Source: an uncultured Bacilli bacterium (GTDB lineage: Bacteria > Bacillota_I > Bacilli_A > RF39 > UBA660). Taken from it: 64,000 bases of DNA. This document shows, in pieces, positions 27,162 through 33,631 of this stretch (positions are counted from its first letter, which is position 1; each line of letters starts with the position of its first letter). The notes beneath the pieces were generated by a model that worked only from the letters and a program-made list of their open reading frames with translations, was not told where the DNA came from and did not search any database. The position numbers were made by a program, and so were the translations under genes. The stretch covers positions 62,001 through 126,000 of the forward strand of contig CAKOHR010000002.1 in NCBI GenBank assembly GCA_934085825.1, read 5' to 3'.

Positions 27162-28303
27162 ATGAATAGTTATAAAGCATATAAATTTAGAATTTATCCA
27201 AATGTTGAGCAAAAAATAATGATAGATAAAACTTTTGGATGCACAAGATTTCTTTTTAATAAATTTTTATCTGAAAGAAAAGAAAAATATGAAGAAAACA
27301 AAATTAAGTTAAGTGCTTATAAAGAGTTAAAAGAGCTAACTGATTTAAAGAAAGAAAAAGAATGGCTTAAGGAAGTAGATTCATGTGCCCTTCAAAAATG
27401 TGTATTTAACTTAGATGATGCATTTAAGAATTTTTTTCGTGGAAATGGTTATCCAAAATATAGAAAAAAAGGAGAACATGAAAGTTATACAACAAATAAT
27501 ACATTAAATGAATATAAAAATGTTAAATATGAAAGCATAAGAATGATTTTAAAAACAAAGTAATAACATTACCAAGACTAAAAAAAGTTAAGTTTCGAGG
27601 ATATAGAACAATCAAAGAAATATTAGGAAAGATAAAATCAGCAACAATTAGTAAAGATGCTAACAAATATTTTGTAAGCGTCCTTGTTGAAGTACCATTT
27701 AATAAACCAAGCATCAATCCAACATCAGTGGTTGGACTAGACCTTGGAATAAAAGATTTTGTAGTAACATCAAATGGAGAAAAACTAAAAAATGAGGCAA
27801 AAGTTAATGAAAAAAGATTAAAAGGCTTACAAAAAGGCTTAGCTAGATGTAAACCTGGAAGTAAGAATGGATATAAACTAAAATTGAAAATACAAAAGAT
27901 GTATTTAAAAATTAAAAATGCCAGAAAACATATGATATATAAACTTGCAAATAAAATATTAAAAGAAAATGATATCGTAGCAGTAGAAACATTAGATGTC
28001 AAAAGCATGTATCAAGTTCATAGTATAGCCAAACACTTAAATAAGGTCCCAATCGGAGATTTCCTTAGCGTATTAAAATACAAAGCCGACTGGTTAGGAA
28101 AAAAAGTAATTAATATAAATAAATATTATCCAAGTAGCCAGGTTTGCAATAGATGTGAATATAAAAATGAAGAAGTAAAGGATTTAAGTGTAAGAAAATG
28201 GATATGCCCAAGGTGTGGGTTTGAACATGATAGAGATATAAATGCAAGTGAAAATATAATGTTTGAAGGTTTGAAAATATATATGAAAAAAAGTATAATT
28301 TAA
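27162..28303 (+). pseudogene. Frameshifted TnpB (RNA-guided nuclease family)
   Basis: The 5' part (27162-27563) encodes KAYKFRIYPNVEQKIMIDK, the N-terminal OrfB/TnpB domain, and stops after SIRMILKTK. Copy B reads SIRMDLKNKVITLPRLKK at the same place. Base by base, copy A has ATGATTTTAAAAAC where B has ATGGATTTAAAAAAT: a net loss of one base near 27545. After that the frame is open again to 28303 and keeps the RuvC pieces (GLDLGIKDFV, VAVETLDVKSM, EHDRDINASEN) and the zinc finger CNRCEYK...CPRCGF. The open stretch from 27728 is the C-terminal half of this same gene and not a separate one. It should encode no working nuclease. Confidence 0.9.
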
Positions 28304-28447
28304 ATAAGAACAAAATAGATAAAATAGTAGGGTGGCGACCATCCGAAGTTGGTCTGTGGAGAAACCTTAGGTTTCTATGAAACAGAAAAAGTGTTACCGT
28401 GAGGTAACACTGCTGCTTGAATTTCGTTAGAAATTTAAGTTATGTTC
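28304..28447 (+). ncRNA. Candidate omega/reRNA scaffold of TnpB copy A
   Basis: This non-coding right end is nearly identical to that of copy B (AGTAGGGTGGCGACCATCC, GTGTTACCGTGAGGTAACAC, then the end hairpin). TnpB guide RNAs are made from exactly this part of IS605-type elements, and the guide is the flanking sequence after the end; here it would begin at 28447/28448 with TTAGCTTCTAATTGATT. Transcription is inferred. Confidence 0.5.
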
Positions 28448-29725
28448 TTAGCTTCTAATTGATTTTTTAAATCTATCCCAAACTTTATCAGTTGAGTAAT
28501 TTAAAATACCATTTTTATATACTTTTAGTCCTTTTTTTAGAAGAATGTAAATAAACAATATCATTATTATTATAGATATAATAATATCTATTAAACTAGC
28601 TTCACCAATTATATAAAGAGTTGGTGATAAAAACGCTGATAAAAATGGAACATAAGATAAAACATGTATTAGAGTTGAACCATTAAATAGCGATGCAGAT
28701 ATTGATAAGTAATAACCTACAACTGAAATAAGCATAACTGGTGTTTGTAGTTGATTAAAATCTTCTATATTAACTGTCATTGATGCAAGTATTCCTGATA
28801 ATGTAGCATAAGCAAGGAATGATAAAAGCATAAGAATTAATGATGTTGGTACTAAAACAAGTAATTTATTTTTTAATATCGATAAATCAAGATTGCCTAC
28901 AAGGCTACTAATTAAACCTAAAGCTGAAGTTCCAGTTAAATATTTATTAATTAATAAACCTATAAGAGCAAATATAATTAATAAAGCCCCTTGGGTAATA
29001 ACAAATATATTGCTTGCTAAAACTTTAGAAAATAGATGTATTTTTGGACTTACGTTTGAAATAATAATTTCCATACTTTTTGTGGTCTTTTCTTCACAAA
29101 TTTCTCCACCGACCATTTGGACTAGAAATATTACTAACATGAAAAATGGAAGTATTAAAGTTGGAAATACACTATTCATTACAATGGTCATATTCTCATC
29201 AACACTACCTTGATCACTAAGAATAGTTCTTTCAATTGTAGCTGGTGCGGATATATTAGCAAGCATTTCGGGACTAACATTTGATTTAATCATACCTAGT
29301 GTGCTTTTAGAAATACTTATGCCATTTATGATAATTTGATACATTGCATTATCAATTGCTTCATTACTAATGATTTCTCCTTTTAAATATTCAGTTTTAT
29401 CTTCGTTTAAAACAATAATAACTTCATGGTTATCTAAATTTTTAATTATTTCATCTTTATTTTTGCTTGTCTTTTCTATTTTTAATAGATTATCTTCATC
29501 TAAATTATCTACGGTGTTTTTAAAAATATCATAAGCACCAGCATTATCAATTATATAAAGTGTTAAATTATCAGAGAAATCACCTCCGAAGAATTTAACT
29601 ATAGAATTAAAATTAATTATTCCAATGATTGCTAATGCTAGAATTATGTTGGTTATAATAAACCATTTAGATCCAATTTTCTTTTTTAAACTGACCTTTG
29701 TCAAATACCAAAATTTCTTATTCAT
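28448..29725 (-). CDS. ABC-2 type transporter permease (NatB/YhaP-like)
   Basis: This 425-residue protein is the membrane half of an ABC exporter. It has one N-terminal helix (about residues 25-45), a long extracellular domain (about 50-165), and a C-terminal block of five to six helices with the ABC-2 signature GGEICEEKTTKSMEIIISNV near 218-237. Such pairs export sodium, drugs or peptides; the substrate is not clear. I start it at 29725, where GGAGG lies five bases upstream; the open frame begins 11 codons earlier without a site. It overlaps the ATPase gene by eight bases. TnpB copy A is inserted directly against its stop codon. Confidence 0.88.
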   Translation of the reverse strand: MNKKFWYLTKVSLKKKIGSKWFIITNIILALAIIGIINFNSIVKFFGGDFSDNLTLYIIDNAGAYDIFKNTVDNLDEDNLLKIEKTSKNKDEIIKNLDNHEVIIVLNEDKTEYLKGEIISNEAIDNAMYQIIINGISISKSTLGMIKSNVSPEMLANISAPATIERTILSDQGSVDENMTIVMNSVFPTLILPFFMLVIFLVQMVGGEICEEKTTKSMEIIISNVSPKIHLFSKVLASNIFVITQGALLIIFALIGLLINKYLTGTSALGLISSLVGNLDLSILKNKLLVLVPTSLILMLLSFLAYATLSGILASMTVNIEDFNQLQTPVMLISVVGYYLSISASLFNGSTLIHVLSYVPFLSAFLSPTLYIIGEASLIDIIISIIIMILFIYILLKKGLKVYKNGILNYSTDKVWDRFKKSIRS

Positions 29726-30614
29726 TTTTACCTCCGACATAATGGATAAATATTTCATTTAAACTAGCATCTGCTACAACATATTTAGTTATTTTACATT
29801 CTTTGATTAAGGCAAATATTTGACTTGCTATTTCATTATTTTTAATATGAACAACATACTCATTTGCTTTTTCTTCTACAGACTCTACACCATTTACTTT
29901 TTTTATTTTTTCTATAGGAAGATTATCACCTTTAATATGAATATTCTTTTTGGCATAATTTTCTTTTATTTCATTTAAATTACCATTTATAACTGCTTTA
30001 CCGTGAACTAGAATAATTAATTCTTCGCAAAAGTCTTCGATATACTCCATTTGATGCGACGAAAAAATAATTGAGCAACCTTTCTTTTGTAAATCTTTAA
30101 CAGCATCTTTTAATAATCTTACATTTATTGGATCCAAACCTGTGAATGGTTCATCTAATATCAATAACTTTGGTTCATTTATAACAGCAGATATAAATTG
30201 GACCTTTTGTTGATTTCCTTTAGAAAGTTCCTTTATCTTTTTAAATTTATAATCTTTTATTTCAAATTTATCTAACCAGTAATCAAGTTTTTTGTCTATT
30301 TTTTCTTTACTTAATCCTTTTAAAATGCCATAAAATTCAATCATTTCATAAACAGTAAGTTTAGTAAGTAAACTTCGCTCTTCTGTAACAAAACCTATTT
30401 TATCAGTTTCACTATAATCAATTTTCTTGCCGTCCAAAGTAATATGACCTTTATCGGGTTCTAAAAGTCCCATTATCATTCTAAATGTTGTAGTCTTACC
30501 TGCTCCATTTTCACCAAGAAGCCCAAAAATTTTACCGTCTTTAACTGTAAAAGATAAATCATCTACAGCAACTAGACTTCCATATGTTTTTCTAACATTT
30601 TCTAACCTTAACAT
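29718..30614 (-). CDS. ABC transporter ATP-binding protein (NatA/YhaQ-like)
   Basis: This 298-residue ATPase powers the permease encoded just downstream. Walker A GLLGENGAGKTTTFRMI is near residue 33, the Q-loop is VTEERSLL near 80, the signature LSKGNQQKVQFI near 130, Walker B KLLILDEPFTGLDP near 150, and the switch His SSHQMEYIED near 185. A C-terminal domain of about 80 residues follows, as in ABC-2 exporter ATPases. GAGGTT precedes the ATG at 30614; the frame is open to a TTG seven codons upstream. The pair forms a two-gene operon. Confidence 0.92.
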   Translation of the reverse strand: MLRLENVRKTYGSLVAVDDLSFTVKDGKIFGLLGENGAGKTTTFRMIMGLLEPDKGHITLDGKKIDYSETDKIGFVTEERSLLTKLTVYEMIEFYGILKGLSKEKIDKKLDYWLDKFEIKDYKFKKIKELSKGNQQKVQFISAVINEPKLLILDEPFTGLDPINVRLLKDAVKDLQKKGCSIIFSSHQMEYIEDFCEELIILVHGKAVINGNLNEIKENYAKKNIHIKGDNLPIEKIKKVNGVESVEEKANEYVVHIKNNEIASQIFALIKECKITKYVVADASLNEIFIHYVGGKNE

Positions 30615-30748
30615 ATTAACCTCATTTCTTAACAAGATTATATAACAAATTAAAATGAAAAGAAAGAGTAATTTCTTGCTTCTAGTTTATGAAATATATA
30701 TAAGCCACATATTTGCATGTCGATTTATGACATGTTTTGTCATCGCTA

Positions 30749-30776
30749 TTTACAAATATAAAATTATATGTATAAT
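30749..30776 (+). promoter_or_regulatory. Plus-strand promoter of the membrane-peptide gene
   Basis: TTTACA (30749-30754), 16 bases and TATAAT (30771-30776). Transcription should start about 30783, at the left inverted repeat. Confidence 0.7.
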
Positions 30777-30784
30777 AGCATACT

Positions 30785-31022
30785 GTTACCCGAAAAGTGG
30801 TAGTGCCTACCTTCATTTTGGTTAAACTCAGTTCCAGGTTATTTTTAATCAGGGGGAGAAAGGACTAAGGTGATGTGTTATGAACGAAGAAAATAAAAAT
30901 GAAACACTTCTAGTAATTATACTCTTATTGATAGTTGTAATACTTAAACTTATATGAGCAAAGACACTACTTAGGCGTAGTGTCTCAAAAAACGTAGGCG
31001 CTACCCGCTTTCTCGGGTAACC
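30785..31022. repeat. Imperfect ~27-bp inverted repeats flanking a tiny gene
   Basis: The left arm (30785-30811, GTTACCCGAAAAGTGGTAG then TGCCTACC) and the right arm (30994-31022) are inverted copies differing at about five positions, mostly C/T changes and single-base gaps. The right arm also folds on itself (TACCCG-CTTTCT-CGGGTA). Between the arms are a strong ribosome-binding site, a 25-codon gene and a 9-bp hairpin (AGACACTAC-TTAGGC-GTAGTGTCT, 30962-30985). Confidence 0.85.
30880..30957 (+). CDS. 25-residue hydrophobic membrane peptide, candidate type I toxin
   Basis: The reading frame ATG 30880 to TGA 30957 encodes MNEENKNETLLVIILLLIVV followed by ILKLI: a polar, acidic N-terminus and one membrane helix of about 16 residues with a lysine near the end. 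A purine-rich site (GGGGGAGAAAGGA, then AGGTGATG) lies upstream, in a leader of about 95 bases that starts with an inverted repeat. Small single-helix peptides encoded this way are typical of type I toxin-antitoxin loci (Fst/Ldr, TxpA/BsrG, holin-like toxins). A convergent promoter on the other strand supports this reading. A MITE-like element or a plain small membrane protein are the alternatives. Confidence 0.6.
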   Translation: MNEENKNETLLVIILLLIVVILKLI

Positions 31023-31026
31023 TTAC
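30958..31026 (-). ncRNA. Candidate antisense RNA converging on the membrane-peptide gene
   Basis: A minus-strand promoter (TTGATA, 17 bases, TATAAT) at 31061-31033 would start an RNA near 31026. It would begin with the right inverted-repeat arm, cross the 30962-30985 hairpin and overlap the 3' end of the peptide mRNA. A short T-run (TTTTTT, 30992-30987) lies inside it, so the 3' end is uncertain. The RNA is inferred from the promoter only. Confidence 0.4.
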
Positions 31027-31032
31027 ATTTAC

Positions 31033-31061
31033 ATTATATCCAAAATTTATATAAATATCAA
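31033..31061 (-). promoter_or_regulatory. Minus-strand promoter facing the membrane-peptide gene
   Basis: TTGATA (31061-31056), exactly 17 bases, TATAAT (31038-31033). It lies just behind the stop of the Fic-like gene and points at the peptide gene. Confidence 0.65.
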
Positions 31062-31072
31062 TACTTTTCTAT

Positions 31073-31726
31073 CTAATTTAATCCATCTATACAATTTTCA
31101 TAAATCCATTTTTTAATTTCCGTATAATCATTGGTTTCATAAAAATTTATTAGTAAAGTAAAATATTCACCTATTTTTTCCACTGGAACAGCAAGAATTC
31201 CCATCCCATTTTTTATCATTTCCTTATTAGCTACCAGATTAGCAACTCTTTTGTTACCATCTAAAAACATTTGACTTCTTTGTATCCATAGAAACAATGT
31301 CATACATCTATCTATAGTACTATCTATATTCATTATATTTTTTAATTCATCATCATAATTACATTCTCTAGGTAACTTTGGTCTATAATTTGTTCCTGTT
31401 ATTCCAACACTTTTGTCTCTAAAATCACCTAATGGTACCACACCTTGTCCTTTACAAATCTCAAAATGTATTTTTTTAATATAATCAATTGTTAATTCTT
31501 CATCTATAGTATTTAGAACAAACTCCCAAGCATCTTTTAATCCTTTTAATTTTAGCATATCATCTATAGATATATTGCCCGTATTTACATTATTTACAAA
31601 AGCAACAGTATCAGCAAATGTAACAGCAATTCCTTCTAAATTTGCACTTTTATATAAATTGTCTATTAACTTTCGTTTAGCAAAAAAAATATTATCTTCT
31701 TTTGTCATATTATATTTACTTTTCAT
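31073..31726 (-). CDS. Fic/DOC-like protein with degenerate active motif
   Basis: The 217-residue protein has the Fic fold core, but the motif reads SQMFLDGNKRVANL (about residues 150-163) where active enzymes have HxFxxGNGR: Gln replaces the catalytic His and Lys replaces the second Gly. GNxR and the Asp are kept, so nucleotide or phosphate binding may remain. Upstream, VPLGDFRDKSVGITGTNY matches the flap region of Fic proteins. It may act as a binding protein, a non-AMPylating enzyme or a decayed toxin. I start it at 31726, six bases after AGGTG. Its promoter abuts the right end of TnpB copy B. No antitoxin is seen next to it. Confidence 0.8.
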   Translation of the reverse strand: MKSKYNMTKEDNIFFAKRKLIDNLYKSANLEGIAVTFADTVAFVNNVNTGNISIDDMLKLKGLKDAWEFVLNTIDEELTIDYIKKIHFEICKGQGVVPLGDFRDKSVGITGTNYRPKLPRECNYDDELKNIMNIDSTIDRCMTLFLWIQRSQMFLDGNKRVANLVANKEMIKNGMGILAVPVEKIGEYFTLLINFYETNDYTEIKKWIYENCIDGLN

Positions 31727-31747
31727 TATATTCACCTACTCCTTTTA

Positions 31748-31774
31748 ATTATACCATAATTATTCCATGAACAA
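31748..31774 (-). promoter_or_regulatory. Fic-like gene promoter, fused to the TnpB right end
   Basis: TATAAT lies at 31753-31748 and AAAAGGAGTAGGTG follows it. The -35 position falls in the last bases of the TnpB element (TTTTGTTC, 31776-31769), with a spacer of 15-17 depending on the hexamer chosen. The insertion may thus have supplied or changed the -35 region. Confidence 0.55.
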
Positions 31775-31911
31775 AACTTAAATTTTTAACGAAATTCAAT
31801 TAGCATTGTTACCTCACGGTAACACTTTTCTGTTTCACAGAAACCTAAGGCTTCTCCACAGACCAACTTCGGATGGTCGCCACCCTACTATTATGATTTT
31901 TTTGTTCTTAT
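31769..31911 (-). ncRNA. Candidate omega/reRNA of TnpB copy B
   Basis: Downstream of the tnpB stop the minus strand continues as a conserved, structured right end shared with copy A. By analogy with known TnpB systems it should form the guide RNA scaffold. The guide would be copied from the flank, beginning ATGGAATAATTATGGTATAA at 31768, that is, the core promoter of the Fic-like gene. Confidence 0.5.
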
Positions 31912-33054
31912 TTATATCATACTTTCTTTCATATATATTTTTAATCCTTCAAACATTATATTTTCACTTGCATTTATATCTCTATCATGTTCAAATCCAC
32001 ATCTTGGACATATCCATTTTCTTACACTTAAATCCTTTACTTCTTCATTTTTATATTCACATCTACTGCAAACTTGACTACTTGGATAATATTTATTTAT
32101 ATTAATTACTTTTTTACCAGACCAATCGGCTTTGTATTTTAATACGCTAAGAAAATCTCCGATTGGTACCTTATTTAAGTGTTGGGCTATACTGTGGACT
32201 TGATACATACTTTTGACATCTAATGTTTCTACTGCTACGATGTCATTTTCTTTTAATATTTCATTTGCAAGTTTATATATCATATGTTTTCTGGCATTTC
32301 TAATTTTTAAATATAATCTTTGTATTTTCAATTTCATTTTATATCTATTTTTACTTCCTGGTTTACATCTAGCTAAGCCCTTTTGTAACCCTTTTAATCT
32401 TTTCTCATTAACTTTTACTTCATTTTTTAGTTTTTCACCATTTGATGTTACTACAAAATCTTTGATACCTAAATCTAATCCTAGGATTGACGCTGGATTT
32501 ATAATTGGCTTAGTAAATGGTACTTCAACAAGAACACTTACAAAATACTTGCTAGCATCTTTACTAATTGTGGCAGACTTTATTTTGCCATTTATTTTTT
32601 TAATGTTTCTATATCCTCGAAACTCTATTTTTTTTAGTCTCGGTAACGTTATTACTTTATTTTTTAAATCCATTCTTATGCTTTCATATTTAACATTTTT
32701 ATATTCATTTAATGTATTATTTGTTGTATAACTTTCATGTTCTCCTTTTCTTCTAAATCTTGGATAAGCATTTCCACGAAAAAAGTTCTTAAATGCATCA
32801 TCTAAGTTAAATACACATTTTTGAAGGGCACACGAATCTACTTCTTTAAGCCACTTTTTTTCTTTCTTTAAATCAGTAAGTTTCTTTAACTCATCATAAG
32901 CACTTAATTTAATTTTTCTTTCTTCATACCCTTCTTTTCTTTCTGATAAGAATTTATTGAAAACAAATCTCGTGCATCCAAAAGTTTTATCTATCATTAT
33001 CTTTTGCTCTCTATTTGGATAAATTCTAAATTTATATGCTTTATATATACTCAT
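31912..33054 (-). CDS. tnpB: TnpB, IS200/IS605 family RNA-guided endonuclease
   Basis: TnpB proteins are RNA-guided DNA nucleases related to Cas12. This 380-residue copy looks complete: N-terminal HTH/OrfB region (KAYKFRIYPNREQKIMIDK), a central wedge-like region, and a split RuvC domain with Asp in GLDLGIKDFV (about 193), Glu in VAVETLDVKSM (about 275) and Asp in EHDRDINASEN (about 360). The zinc finger CSRCEYK...CPRCGF lies between the last two. All three catalytic acids are present, so it is not a nuclease-dead TldR-type repressor. GGAGGT precedes the ATG. It carries its own left and right ends; the guide RNA region follows the stop codon. Confidence 0.93.
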   Translation of the reverse strand: MSIYKAYKFRIYPNREQKIMIDKTFGCTRFVFNKFLSERKEGYEERKIKLSAYDELKKLTDLKKEKKWLKEVDSCALQKCVFNLDDAFKNFFRGNAYPRFRRKGEHESYTTNNTLNEYKNVKYESIRMDLKNKVITLPRLKKIEFRGYRNIKKINGKIKSATISKDASKYFVSVLVEVPFTKPIINPASILGLDLGIKDFVVTSNGEKLKNEVKVNEKRLKGLQKGLARCKPGSKNRYKMKLKIQRLYLKIRNARKHMIYKLANEILKENDIVAVETLDVKSMYQVHSIAQHLNKVPIGDFLSVLKYKADWSGKKVININKYYPSSQVCSRCEYKNEEVKDLSVRKWICPRCGFEHDRDINASENIMFEGLKIYMKESMI

Positions 33055-33235
33055 TATAGTACCTCCTTGATAATTGAATTATATCATATGTTCGGCCACA
33101 TATCAAGATTTATTTTTGTAGAATTAGGATAACTTTCCTAATGTACAATTATGTTGAACTTTTTAGAATAAAAATGCTTTAATTACAAGGCATTTTCATA
33201 AAACTTCCACATAACTAAAAGTTCTACATAAGTAC

Positions 33236-33256
33236 AAAAAAAGAGGTTTCCCTCTT
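33236..33256 (-). terminator. Intrinsic terminator of the Cys-containing microprotein gene
   Basis: On the minus strand AAAGAGG, loop GAAA and CCTCTTT are followed by a T-run. The stem begins inside the stop region of the gene at 33258. The interval 33146-33235 holds nothing else I can recognise. Confidence 0.85.
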
Positions 33257-33257
33257 T

Positions 33258-33380
33258 TTAATAGAATGCTCCACCCCAGATTATAGCAAGTAGTATAAAT
33301 AGTATTAAAACTATAAATGCATAACTAGCTGTAAAGTTATTTCCTGAAGTAGAATCGCAGTCTTTTTTACAACAACTCAT
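33258..33380 (-). CDS. YjcZ-like small membrane protein with Cys-rich N-terminus
   Basis: The 40-residue protein begins MSCCKKDCDSTSGNN and continues AFIVLILFILLAIIWGGAFY. The hydrophobic half matches the YjcZ-type pattern of tiny sporulation-associated proteins in Bacilli (F-A-L-I-V-x-L-F-I-L-L-I-I-V-G). The three cysteines in the first seven residues are unusual and could bind metal or form disulfides. GGGAGG lies seven bases upstream of the ATG. A second gene of the same kind follows 30 bases upstream on the same strand. A coat or forespore role is inferred only from family resemblance. Confidence 0.75.
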   Translation of the reverse strand: MSCCKKDCDSTSGNNFTASYAFIVLILFILLAIIWGGAFY

Positions 33381-33409
33381 GTTTAACCTCCCTTTATATA
33401 TTTAAAACT

Positions 33410-33496
33410 TTAGATAAAAGCCCCTACTATGATGATTAAAAGAATAAATAATACTAAGATTATAGCAGCACCTAGGCCATTTCCGCAATGATTCAT
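33410..33496 (-). CDS. YjcZ-like 28-residue membrane protein
   Basis: The product is MNHCGNGLGAAIILVLFILL plus IIIVGAFI: one helix with the YjcZ-family rhythm and a short Gly/Cys-containing head. AAGGAGGAAAGTTTT precedes the ATG, an unusually strong site for so small a gene, which argues that it is real. It forms a pair with the 40-residue gene downstream. YjcZ-like proteins are widespread in spore-forming Bacilli, where their biochemical role is unclear to me. Confidence 0.75.
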   Translation of the reverse strand: MNHCGNGLGAAIILVLFILLIIIVGAFI

Positions 33497-33581
33497 AAAA
33501 CTTTCCTCCTTTATTTTGTCTTTTCACTAGTATTCTATGGTATATTTTTTATTGTGTGAGGGCAAAAAAAACTTAAAAACG

Positions 33582-33610
33582 TTGTAAATTACAAAAATAA
33601 TTGTTATAAT
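33582..33610 (+). promoter_or_regulatory. Promoter of prsA
   Basis: TTGTAA (33582-33587), 17 bases, TATAAT (33605-33610), 21 bases before the prsA start codon. Confidence 0.7.
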
Positions 33611-33631
33611 ACCTTTATAAGGAGAGATAAT

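Larger units (their letters stand above)
27066..28447 (+). mobile_element. IS200/IS605-type (tnpB-only) element, copy A, tnpB frameshifted
   Basis: The limits come from comparison with copy B at 31.8-33.1 kb: the left end starts just after TTGTA with TAGGAAAGTCATCC (hairpin partly degraded), and the right end is the hairpin CTTGAATTTC-GTTA-GAAATTTAAG at 28416-28439 followed by TTATGTTC. No tnpA is present. The right end abuts the stop codon of the ABC permease gene at 28448. Confidence 0.85.
31769..33145 (-). mobile_element. IS200/IS605-type (tnpB-only) element, copy B, intact
   Basis: The left end carries the hairpin TTAGGA-AAGTTA-TCCTAA (33141-33124, minus strand), just after TTGTAC. The right end carries GTTACC-GTGA-GGTAAC and the hairpin TTGAATTTC-GTTA-AAAATTTAA, ending near 31769. 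No tnpA transposase is encoded, so mobility would need one in trans. The two copies are in opposite orientation and 3.6 kb apart. Confidence 0.87.

Noticed and set aside
27728..28303. Separate gene starting MVGLDLGIKDFV
   Set aside because: It is the C-terminal half of the frameshifted TnpB; the upstream sequence stays homologous to the intact copy in this frame.
31912..33054. TnpB copy B as a nuclease-dead TldR-type repressor of the Fic gene
   Set aside because: All three RuvC acidic residues and the zinc finger are present, so a dead regulator is not supported.
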